64,000 nt of DNA. Origin: Emiliania huxleyi CCMP1516 (taxonomy: Eukaryota; Haptophyta; Isochrysidales; Noelaerhabdaceae). The first letter of the stretch is position 1; every line of letters starts with the position of its first letter. The stretch lies in contig NW_005201493.1 of assembly GCF_000372725.1 (NCBI RefSeq), positions 262,416 to 326,415 of the forward strand, in the 5' to 3' direction. Positions 48,458 to 57,071 of this stretch are shown one piece after another. Under the pieces are notes generated by a model that had not been told where the DNA came from, did no database searches, and saw only the letters and a list, made by a program, of their open reading frames with translations. Position numbers and translations under genes: made by a program.

Positions 48458-51400
48458 TCAGAAGGAGCCTCTCACTGCCATCACATCGCCAGCCTCGTTG
48501 CTGCTGGCCATCCGTGCGTACTTGTCGCCGCACGCCATGCGGATGCGCTCGCTAGTCGCCGGCGCGAAGAGCGTGAGGGGTGCCGTGGAGGGGCCTGCCA
48601 CGTGGTCTGCGCGCGCGGCGGCGACCTACAGGGAAGTTCCGAGAAGGTTCAGGGAAGGTTCTGGGGAGGCTCATCCTTTGCTCGAGCAGGCGGCGGCGGC
48701 CGCGTTGCGGATCGCGAGGAAGGTGACCGCGCCGAGGAAGAAGGGGGGCTCGCCCACCGCCTTGGACGAGTGGACGGCGACCTTGTTGTCGACGCCCGAC
48801 ATGAGGCGCACGTGCAGCTCGCGCGGCGTATCGTTGAAGCTCGGCAGCTTGTACGTGCCGGGCCCGCGCGAGTGGAGCCCGCCTATGATGTATGGGTTGA
48901 TGGTTAAACAAGAATGTCTTGCACGTGCCGGGCCCGCGAAGGTGGAGCCCGCCGCGAGGCTGCACCCACCCGTGCGTGTCGTCGCCCCAGAGGAGCTCCT
49001 CGGTGGTCGTCCAGCCCATGCCCTGGGTGAAGCCGCCCTCGACCTGCCCGATGTCGAGCGCGGGGTTGATGGACGAGCCGACGTCGACGAGCAGGTCGGC
49101 GCGCCGCACCTCGTGGTCGCCGGTGAGCACGTCGATCTCAACCTCGACGCAGCCGACGCCCTGCGTGAAGTAGTTGTGGCAGAGGCCCCGCGCCGCCTGG
49201 TCGGGCGTGCCGTCCGGCTTGACGCCGGGCGGCGCCCGAAAGTCGAAGCCGCACCGGCGCTCGTCCAGCGCGAAGTAGCCGTGTGCGCTCAGGTCGATGC
49301 GCGAGAAGTACGCGGCGGTGGCGAGCTCGGCGAGGCTGGCCTTGGCGCCAACCGCCTCGCGGAGCGGCTTGAGGCGCCGCAGGATCTGCCGGCACGCGTC
49401 GAGGGTCGCCATGCCGTACAGGTCCGTCGAGAGCGAGCCGGCGCTGGTGATGGAGTTCGCCACCTTGTCCGTCGCCGTGTCGGCGACGTGGCACGCCGAG
49501 AGCGGTATTCCGAAGGCGCGCGCCGCCACCTGGCACACCTTTGTGTGCAGGCCCTGCCCCATCTCGCAGCCGCCGTGCGAGATGAGCACCGTGCCGTCTG
49601 TGTAGACGTGCACGAGCGCGCCGCCTATGCATAGTACAGCATGATACGACATCTCGCAAACACAAACTTCAAGCGCACGAGCGCGCCGCCCTGGTTCATG
49701 AAGCGCGCGTAGAAGTTGATGCCATACTTCGTCGGCACGAACGCGAGGCCTCGCTTCCTCCACCGATTCTGCGCGTTGAAGCCCGCCACCGCAGCCGCGC
49801 GAGCGTCGACGTCCGCGTCCTTACGGAGCGTCGCCATCGCGCGCGGCACCCGCCACTCGTCCTCTGCGAGCGTCTGGCCGAACGGCATCTCGTCGCCCGC
49901 CGCGTACAAGTTAGCAGCGCGCAGGCGGTCTGCGCTGACGCCCATCGCGCTCGCGAGGTGCTCGAGGATGTGCTCGCAAACCAGCATAGCCTGTGGCGAA
50001 CGCGTCACACTTCTATCAGACGGGGGCTGAGTCAGCTTCCGGGCGCGACGGATGTGTCCGTGAAGGCGGCTGCACGGGCAGTCGTGCAGCAGCGGAAGAA
50101 GGTCCTCGCCCTGGGACAAGCGAGCCTGTGGCGAGCCGAAGCCGCGGAATGCCGTGTTGGACGGCATGTGTGTCCGGCACACCACGCCCCTCGCGCGATA
50201 GCTGGGCCAGAGGTAGCAGTTGTCGAGGTGCGTGAGAGAGCGGTCCATCACCGCCGAGGAGACGTCTAGCGACGCGCCGCCATTGCTGTAGAACTAGAGG
50301 GTTGTTGGGCGGGGGTTGCAAGGGGGGAAGGAGTGGTGAGAGGAGAGGGAGTGGAGATGGGGAGGGGGTGGTGAGGAGGAGGAGTTGGAGAGGGGCGAGG
50401 GAAGGGGGCGTGCGCAGCGGGCGCAGTAGCACACCTGCACGTCGAGCGCGGCAAGCTTCGGCTCCCCCGTCTCCGGGTCGACGCGTGCTGCCGCCTTGTA
50501 CGTGGCCAGGTACGGGTGGCGGCCGCCGCTGGCGAGCATGTCGAGGTCGCGGCGCAGCGAGAGGCGGACGGGCCGCCTGCTCCGAGATGTGGCCGAGATG
50601 ATGGCCGAGAATAGCCGAGGTTTGGCATGGGGCGGGCGGGCCGCCTCATCAGGTGGGCGGCCAACGCGCACGCGCAGTGCGCAAAGGCGACCCGCGTCTC
50701 CTTGCCGCCAAAGCCGCCGCCCAGCCGCTTCACCTTGGCGACGACCTTGTTGAGCGGCAGACCACACGCCTTGGCGACGCTCTTCTGCAGGTTCTCGAGC
50801 GCCTGCGCCGAAGCCAGAACGCGCAACCTTTCGTGGAATCTCGGGGTGATCTCGGGTGATCTCGGGTGATCTCGCGTGATCTCGCGTGATCTTGGGTGGT
50901 CTCGGGAGATCTCAGGAGATCTCGCGCGCCTGCGTCGAGGCCAGGATGTGCAGCCCTCCCTCCTCCGTCGGGGTGCACAAGGAGCAGTGCCCCTCGAGGT
51001 AGAAATGCTCCTGACACAGTAAACTAATGACTTGCCTTAGATCAGTCAATACTGCCCCTCGAGGTAGAGGTGCTCCTGCCCGCCAATCTTGAAGTCGCCC
51101 TCCACGACCGTCAGCCCTCCCGCGAGCAGCGCTTGGCCGACGGGCACGCCGTGCTCGAGCTCGTGCCGCGAGTCGAAGAAGCCCTCCTACGGCCGAGAGG
51201 CAGCCGAGGTGGCACCTGCGCGCATCGCGCGGCCGAGACGAGGGGGGGGCCCTCCTCGTCAAAGAAGGGCCCTCCTCGTCAAAGAAGGAGGAGTGTCTAG
51301 GAAGTGTCTAGGGAGTGTCTAGCCGCCCTCCTCGTCAAAGAAGGAGTTCGCGGCGATCGCGTCCTCGATCGTGTAGCACGGAGTCACCCCGGCAGCAGGC

Positions 51401-54400
51401 GGGCCATACGCCACGCGGACGAGGTCGCTGGCGAGGCGCGCCTTATGTGCGCCAATTACCCATCACCATCAAGAACAATCAACATGATTACTGATAGGCC
51501 GCTGGCGAGGCGCGCCTCCTCGCAAGAGCGCGCGACGACGACCGCGATCACCTGGCCGACGTGGTCTGTCGAGCCCTCCGCGAACAGGAGCTCGTCCTGC
51601 TTGATCGGCCCCATCGCGTTGCTGCCCGCCGCAGGCACGTCGGCCGCCGTCAGAATCCGGACGACACCGGCCGATGCGGCGGCCTACTGACGACGAAAGT
51701 GCTGAACCCTCGTACTGTTTGAGTAATGAATATGTAACAGGCGGGCGGCCTCGGCCGTGTCGACGGACTCGATCGTCGCGGGCGCCTGCTGCGCGGTCAC
51801 GAGAGCCGCGTGCAGCCCCCCCGGCGGCAGCGGCGCGTCGTCGGTGTACTCGGCCGAGCCGCTGGTGTGCCTCGCGCCCGCCAGGTGCGGAAGCGACTGC
51901 CCAACCACCCGGACGCCGCCCGCCTATTGCATACTCATCAATCACTCCTCGCGTTCATTAGGTGATACTCGTAGCAACCACCCGGACGCCGCCCGCCTTG
52001 GCCGCCTCCGTCTCGACCGGCGCGGTGATGCACGACGTCGCGACGTCCGGCGAGGCCACGTCCGCCTCGAGCCCGGGGTAGCTGGCGTGCGGGTACCTAT
52101 TATGTATTTAGTCACGAGCTGCCGGCTTCTCATTCCTCAATAGCCAAAGGTAGCTGGCGTGAGGTGTACCGCTGCGAGCCGCTCACCGACGGCTTTGGCT
52201 CGAGCAGCCAGGAGCGAGCTGCCGACCTCTCCGCCGCGTCGACCACCGGCGGCGCCGGAGCATCGCCTGCAGAGCGGTACTCCGGGGCGCCAAGCGCGAT
52301 GGAGGTGGCGACGAAAGTCTTGAAGACGGCCGATGCGGCGAGCGCGGTCCGGTACTCTGGCTGCCCGCCCGGCGCAGACGCGCCGACGCGCAGCTCGTCG
52401 ACGACAGCCGCGCACGCCTCCTCGACGCTCTGCGCATCCCACGGCCGGCCAACCAGCGCCGCCGCCGCCTTGCGCGCCACCACCACGGTCGGCGCGAGGC
52501 CGCCGAACGCGAAGCACGTGTCCACCACCATGTACACGCCGCCGGCCGGCTGCAGGCGGACGCGCAGCCCGGCGGTCACGATGGAGATGTCGTCCTCGCG
52601 GCGCCGCGCCTGCTGGCAGGGCCGCGGATGAACTGGAGCCCCTCCACGGCCAATCAGCGAATTGGTTGAGCATGCGCCTGCTTGAAGGGCCGGATGAACT
52701 CGAGCCCCTCGGCGCGCGGCACGTGCACCGAGAGCAGCATCTCGTCCTCGCGCAAGTCGACCTAATCAGTGGGTGAACTCATCAAGGAGTGAGATGTGTG
52801 AAGCGTCCGCCTCGCCCAAGTCGACCTTCCGGTAGCCGAGGAGGAAGGCCGAGAGCGGCACGGCGCGCTTGCCGCGGGCGGAGGAGACGAGGGTGACGGA
52901 GGCGCCGCAAGCCACTAGCAGCGGGACCATGTCCGAGATGGGAGACGCGGTGACGAGGTTGCCTAATCGATAGCGACAACAATTTCACAACAGTGCTACG
53001 TTCAATTAGTCAGAGACGGGCGACGCGGCGACGAGGGTGCCGCCGAGGCACGCGACGTTGCGGATCTGCGTCGATGCGAACCAGCGGAGCATGCAGGCGA
53101 TGGCGCGTGCCGCCTCGCCCGCGCAGCCGGGCAGCGCCTCGCCGCGGCGGGCGCAGAGAGCCTGCGGGACGTGTCGTGGACGTGTCGTGGACGTGTCGTG
53201 GACGTGTCGTGGACGTGTCGTGGACGTGTCACTGTGCGACGCCGAGCGGCGCGGACAGGTCTTGCGTGGGGCAGCAAGCCTCGACGGCGGTCAGGCTCGC
53301 GCACGCCCCGAGTGTGAGAGCGCCCTCCGCCTAGCCGCGAGACGGCCGAGGTTCGGCCGAGGTTCGGCCGAGGTTCGGCCGAGATATCGCCGAGATGAGA
53401 TGTAGCCCGAGATACAGCGCCCTCCGCCTCGGCGACAGCGTACAGCTCGGCGACCAGGCGCGGCGAGAGGAGGGTCGCGCACTGCCGGCTCTTGTACCGC
53501 GCCTCGATGCCCAGCTCCGTGTTGCCGGCGACGACCCTGCTCTGCGGGTGTGCCGCCTTGAGCGCGAGCAGCTCGTCCAAAGAGGCCGGCCGCCACCAGG
53601 TGGCGCGCGGGGAGGCGATCCAGAGCGGCGACGGCGCGGCCGACAGCTCACTCGGCATCGCCTGAGCATTCACATTCAGACTTACTGACTAAGTCGTGGG
53701 GCGCGATCAGGAGCGCAGTAGGCATCACCGGCTCGCTTGCTGCCGCGCGCGAGTCGCAGTACCGCTCGGAGGAGTAGACGGCCAGCTTGTCGGCGGTGGC
53801 CGTCACCACGTCCCCGTCCACCAGAAGGCGGCCGCTGGGGTCGGCAGGATGTTCGCAGCCATTGCCATTGGCGCAGCCGTTGCCTCCGCCGCAGCCGTTG
53901 CCGCCGCCGCCGCCGCTGCCGTCGCCGCTGCCACTGGCGCAGCAAGGCCCGCCGCCACCGCACGGCGCGTCGGCGCAAAGGGACTTGGCGGCGTCGAGGA
54001 TCGGACGATACCCAGTGCAGCGGCAGAGGTTGCCATCAAGGTGATCCGCAACTTCTTCCATGGCGAGTTTCGGCGACGCTCGCAACGCAGAGTAGAGAGA
54101 CATGACAATCCCCGGCGTGCAAAAGCCGCACTGGCTGCCGTGCATCTTGGCCAGGCGCTCCTGCACCGGGTGCAGATCTCCGTCCTCCGAGCCGCCGATC
54201 CCCTCGACGGTCGTGATTGCCGTCCAGTCTGCTGAGCAGAGAGGCATCAGGCACGCGTTGACCGACTCGTGCTTCAGGTGGCCCGTGGCCGGATCGCACG
54301 CGGACACCATCACCGTGCATGCGCCGCAGCCACCCTCGCCGCAGCCCATCTTGGTGCCTGACAACCCGACGGAGCGGAGATACTCGAGCAACGTCATGGT

Positions 54401-54511
54401 CGGGTCGGCGTCTGGGACCTCGTGCCGTGCGCCATTGACATAGAAGATGAGCGACGTGCGGTAGTTCGTCCCGAACGGGACTTTGTCCTCGTAAGCGAGC
54501 GAATGCGGCAT
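48458..54511 (-). CDS. XDH: xanthine dehydrogenase, about 15 short introns
   Basis: The enzyme oxidises hypoxanthine and xanthine to urate in purine breakdown. From the ATG at 54511 (MPHSLAYEDKVP) come a plant-type [2Fe-2S] domain (GTKMGCGEGGCGACTVMVS), a second cluster domain (GSQCGFCTPGIVMSLYSAL, GNLCRCTGYRPILDAAK), an FAD domain (RVVAGNTELGIEARY) and the molybdopterin part. In the last part are RYPHASYPGLEADVAS, RHTSGSAEYTDDAPLPPG, RLGGGFGGKETR, RRDLDMLASGGRHPYLATYK, PSNTAFRGFGSPQ, GGCEMGQGLHTKVCQ and SKAVGEPPFFLGAV, where the Glu is the catalytic base. It ends ATSERIRMACGDKYARMASS. The Glu in GGKETR favours xanthine over aldehyde oxidation. Introns are mostly 43-145 nt, usually with GC donors and duplicated edges. 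The last exon was placed by its conserved ERIRMAC. Confidence 0.85.
48851..48953 (-). repeat. XDH intron 48883-48952 with 33-nt duplicated edge
   Basis: gtacgtgccgggcccgcgcg agtggagcccgcc (48851-48883) recurs at 48921-48953 with four mismatches. The intron is 70 nt with a GC donor. Splicing yields QPRGGLHSRGPGTYKLPS. Confidence 0.85.
49611..49690 (-). repeat. XDH intron about 65 nt with 15-nt perfect duplicated edge
   Basis: cacgagcgcgccgcc occurs at 49611-49625 and 49676-49690. Splicing joins FMNQGGA to LVHVYTDGTV. Confidence 0.85.
49989..50134 (-). repeat. XDH intron about 135 nt with duplicated edge
   Basis: gcctgtggcga occurs at 49989-49999 and 50124-50134. On the minus strand, ccacag|gctcg (GC donor) and ccacag|GCTATG give FRGFGSPQAMLVCEHI. 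Confidence 0.8.
50568..50646 (-). repeat. XDH intron about 67 nt with duplicated edge
   Basis: gggccgcct recurs in cgggccgcct (50570-50579) and cgggccgcct (50637-50646). Splicing gives HLMRRPVRLSLRRDLDML. Confidence 0.8.
50801..50944 (-). repeat. XDH intron with 17-nt duplicated edge and tctcgggtga repeat
   Basis: gcctgcgccgaagccag (50801-50817) and gcctgcgtcgaggccag (50928-50944) flank about eight tctcgggtga/tctcgcgtga units. Confidence 0.8.
50988..51078 (-). repeat. XDH intron about 65 nt with 26-nt duplicated edge
   Basis: tgcccctcgaggtagaaatg ctcctg (50988-51013) recurs at 51053-51078 with two mismatches. Confidence 0.85.
51426..51517 (-). repeat. XDH intron about 74 nt with 18-nt perfect duplicated edge
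   Basis: cgctggcgaggcgcgcct occurs at 51426-51443 and 51500-51517. On the minus strand, GAG|gcgcgcctcgcc is the donor and acataag|GCGCGCCTCGCC the acceptor. Confidence 0.9.
51676..51751 (-). repeat. XDH intron about 66 nt with short duplicated edge
   Basis: gcggcggcct (51676-51685) and gcgggcggcct (51741-51751) flank AT-rich unique sequence. Confidence 0.7.
51902..51998 (-). repeat. XDH intron about 73 nt with 24-nt perfect duplicated edge
   Basis: caaccacccggacgccgccc gcct occurs at 51902-51925 and again, identical, at 51975-51998. On the minus strand, CCAAG|gcgggcgg is the donor and gcaatag|GCGGGCGG the acceptor. Splicing yields AAKAGGVRVVGQSLPHL. Confidence 0.92.
52077..52170 (-). repeat. 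XDH intron about 73 nt with about 21-nt duplicated edge
   Basis: ggtagctggcgtgcgggtac (52077) and ggtagctggcgtgaggtgta (52149) flank unique AT-rich sequence. Donor gtacac and acceptor taatag|GTACCC give GSQRYPHASYPGLE. Confidence 0.85.
52605..52713 (-). repeat. XDH intron about 68 nt with long imperfect duplicated edge
   Basis: cgcctgctggcagggccgcg gatgaactggagcccctc (from about 52607) is repeated as cgcctgcttgaagggccgga tgaactcgagcccctc (from about 52675). Confidence 0.8.
52753..52827 (-). repeat. XDH intron about 64 nt with 11-nt duplicated edge
   Basis: caagtcgacct occurs at 52753-52763 and 52817-52827. Confidence 0.8.
52931..53041 (-). repeat. XDH intron about 78 nt with 33-nt imperfect duplicated edge
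   Basis: gtccgagatgggagacgcgg tgacgaggttgcc (52931-52963) recurs as gtcagagacgggcgacgcgg cgacgagggtgcc (53009-53041). Confidence 0.85.
53662..53704 (-). other. very short XDH intron (28 or 43 nt)
   Basis: A frame change of one between the iron-sulfur and FAD exons is satisfied by a 28-nt GT-AG intron (53662-53689, gtcagtaag donor) or a 43-nt GC-AG intron (53662-53704). Both end at gaatgctcag. The second matches the GC|GCG habit of the other introns. Confidence 0.6.
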
Positions 54512-54923
54512 GCTCAGCAGACTTCCGCGATGGTGCGTGAATGCGACGGCGCGTGAGCTTGGCTCAGCTTGCAGCGATGGCCTGCTCGATGGCCTGCTCG
54601 CTCGCGTGTACCCGGGTACCCCCCAGATCGAAGAAGGAGAAATCCAAACGGGCTGTTTTGCATCTCGCAAAACAGGCTACGCGTCCCCTTCATAGCGCAT
54701 GACGGCTCAGACAGATGCCTAAGCAGGCTGCAGGGTTCGCAAGGGAAGAAGCATCATCATGCTGGGACACATGCTCAGGAAACACTCGGTGCTGGTGCTC
54801 CCTGCCATGGGCATGGCTTATAGTAAGATACAGCTGACCCGAAAAAGGGTTGACTAGAGCTCTACATGCACATCCGCGCACCGACGCGCAGCTGCAGGCA
54901 GCACTGCCCAGCACCTAATCTAA
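54512..54923. other. intergenic
   Basis: No coding feature is seen. The upstream in-frame extension of XDH to 54670 (MRDAKQPVWISPSSIWG) is not conserved with the family and is likely untranslated. Confidence 0.5.
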
Positions 54924-55535
54924 CTAATCGTCTTTCACGCCAAAGTATGCGAGCGACTCCTTGCCAAAGAGCAGCGACGGGAGGAGTGCGAGGTGCCCGA
55001 GAAAGATGAAGCTCGGAACGAGGATGAAGGTGGATTTCGTGAGGCCCAGCCATGGGACGGCCGCGTAGGGGACTGAGGAGGAGAGCCATGCCGCCTCGAG
55101 GTGATCCGTGCCGCTCAGGACCCACCACGCGCAGAACAGACCCCAAGTCTTGGGCGTGGGCTTAGTCTTGACGAGGTTCACGACCGGGAGGCAAGTGGCG
55201 CCCACGAAGATGTCGATCGCGAAGCCAAGCAGTCAGTCCGCCGGAGGGACCGTGAGTATCAGCGGCTTCCCCACGATGTACGCTCCAATGGCCAAGCTGC
55301 CAAGAACCGCACGAATGCTCTGCGCGGCGGCAAAGTTGATTATGACCTTCATCACGCCCTCTGGATCCGAGGCACCGCCTCCGCGAAGGCGAAGGTTGGG
55401 TGCGTGCACCGGCTCGGCCGTCGGCTTCTCGACGATCGGCTTCGGCCCGTGTAGGTAAGTGTACAGTGCGCCCGCGGCGGCGGCTCCAGCGACAAAGGCT
55501 CCAGCGACGGCAAGCGACTTGGTGAGAACCTCCAT
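54924..55535 (-). CDS. small multi-span membrane protein with in-frame TGA
   Basis: From the ATG at 55535 (MEVLTKSLAVAGAFVAGAAA) the frame encodes hydrophobic segments at about residues 6-26 and 72-98 and reaches TVPPAD then TGA at 55233-55235. The same frame stays open beyond it to 54924 with LLGFAIDIFVGATCLPVVNL, WGLFCAWWVLSGTDHLEAAW, FILVPSFIFLGHLALLPSLL and FGKESLAYFGVKDD. A Trp codon (TGG) mutated to TGA, a sequencing error, or selenocysteine would each explain it. The protein is about 203 residues with four or more membrane spans, and I do not recognise the family. It is divergent from the isochorismatase-like gene, about 210 nt apart. Confidence 0.55.
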
Positions 55536-55744
55536 GGAAGGCGAGTGGTGGCTGTGACGGCTCGGCTCCGACTCTTGCACTGGGGGGGCGCTTTCTTTTT
55601 CGTGCTTTTCCTCGTGGCAACATTGCGAGCGTAACAAAAAATGCGTTTTTCTTGCAAAAAAAGAACTTCGCGGCGCTCGGGTGTGCGTCGGAGGTCTGCA
55701 GCACACTCGCTGCCTTTCGCCTTGGCCAGCGCAGCGCCATTGTC

Positions 55745-56599
55745 ATGGCAAGCACCTCCTCTCTGCCGCTCGCGTCTGCGTCTATCGCGGCTGCGCTCCT
55801 CGTCTACCTCCTTCTCAGCCGCAGCAGGCGGGCTCCCATCGCTCCCATCGTCCTGCCGCCCAAGGAGGCGGCCAACGGTGTGCTGCGAGACTTTGTGGTG
55901 GAGCGGGTTCTGAGGCGGAGAGGTGCGCTGCACATCTTCGAGACGCTGCCGCCCAAGCACACCGCGCTCGTCATCATCGACATGCAGCACACCTTTCTCG
56001 ACGCGGGAGCCGCGGTCGAGGTGCCTCTCGCCCGCGGCACCGTCGGCAACATCAACGCCTTGGCCCGTGCGGTGAGGGAACGCGGCGGCCGCGTCATCTG
56101 GATCGCGCACGCCAACACGGTGCTCGGCGCCGGCGACAACGACTGGGCAGCCTTCCGGTGCCACTTTGTGTCCGGCGTCCACCGGAAGCGGTACGTCGAG
56201 TCGCTGTCTCCGGGCGCTCGAGGCCAGCGGATCTGGTCGGAGCTGATGGTGGACAAGGCCGACATCGTCCTGCAGAAGAACCGCTACTCTGCCCTGATTG
56301 GCGGCTCGTCCCAGCTGGAGCGCGTCCTGCGCTCGGCCGACCTGACGACGGTGCTGCTCGCCGGCTGCAAAACAGACGTGTGCGTCGAGTCAACGGGGCG
56401 GGACGCCATGATGCTGGACTTTGGCGCGGTGATTGTCGAGGACTGCTGCGCGGCGCTGACGCACGAGGAGCATCGCGACGCGTGCGAGACGTTCGTCCAG
56501 CAGTTTGGCGACGTCATGTCGTCGGCGGAGGTGGTCGCCGCCCTCGACCGCGGCGCAGCCGACTGCTCAGTGACCCGGCCGAGGTCGGCAATCGCGTAG
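55745..56599 (+). CDS. isochorismatase-like cysteine hydrolase, N-terminally anchored
   Basis: The product has 284 residues from the ATG at 55745. A hydrophobic N-terminus (ASIAAALLVYLLLSRSRR) suggests a membrane anchor or targeting signal. The catalytic domain has ALVIIDMQHTFLD (Asp), ADIVLQKNRYSAL (Lys) and LLAGCKTDVCVESTGRDAMM (Cys nucleophile), the Asp-Lys-Cys triad of isochorismatase-fold amidohydrolases. Such enzymes act on isochorismate, nicotinamide, carbamoylsarcosine or biuret-like amides; the substrate here cannot be told. The frame is open upstream to 55652 but without an ATG. A sense ctttctttttcgtgc motif lies at 55589-55604. Confidence 0.8.
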   Translation: MASTSSLPLASASIAAALLVYLLLSRSRRAPIAPIVLPPKEAANGVLRDFVVERVLRRRGALHIFETLPPKHTALVIIDMQHTFLDAGAAVEVPLARGTVGNINALARAVRERGGRVIWIAHANTVLGAGDNDWAAFRCHFVSGVHRKRYVESLSPGARGQRIWSELMVDKADIVLQKNRYSALIGGSSQLERVLRSADLTTVLLAGCKTDVCVESTGRDAMMLDFGAVIVEDCCAALTHEEHRDACETFVQQFGDVMSSAEVVAALDRGAADCSVTRPRSAIA

Positions 56600-57071
56600 A
56601 GCCTCGCGCTCTTCAGCTGGTATCCGAGGGTTGGGCCAGGTGTGAAAACAAGACGTGGACGTATAAATAATGAAGAGGAGGGGCACTTCGGAGAAAAATG
56701 GGCCATGGGCGACGCAAAGAAGAAGATGCACAGACCTTGAAGCTTGATTTTATTTTTTCGCGACACATATGTCAGCCCCGCCGACGCCGAACAAAAACGC
56801 CGCCCCATACTTTACACCGTGTCCGTGTTGGTGCGACCCGAGCGACCCGAGGAGAAGCGCAAGCCTAAGCCTCCTCCGTCCGACGACAAGGACGAGTCGG
56901 ACGTCTCGCGTCTCGGAGGAACAGTCCGACGCCTTGGAGGACGACGACGAGGAAGACGACGACGACGAGGAGGAGGAAGGAATGACATTGTACTCAAACA
57001 GATACGCTCAGGACGAGCGATGCGTGGGCCGGCGGAGATGTCACCGCACGCGGCTGGCGCTCAGTCGTCCC
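56600..57071. other. intergenic; possible acidic ORF
   Basis: The + frame from 56769 (MSAPPTPNKNAAPYF) contains an Asp/Glu run (EDDDEEDDDDEEEEG). It could be a short hypothetical protein, but it runs into the antisense of the DUF3556-like gene. I do not call it a gene. Confidence 0.35.

Noticed and set aside
53160..53230. gtcgtggacgt tandem repeat as a regulatory array
   Set aside because: It lies between XDH exons and resembles the other intron minisatellites.
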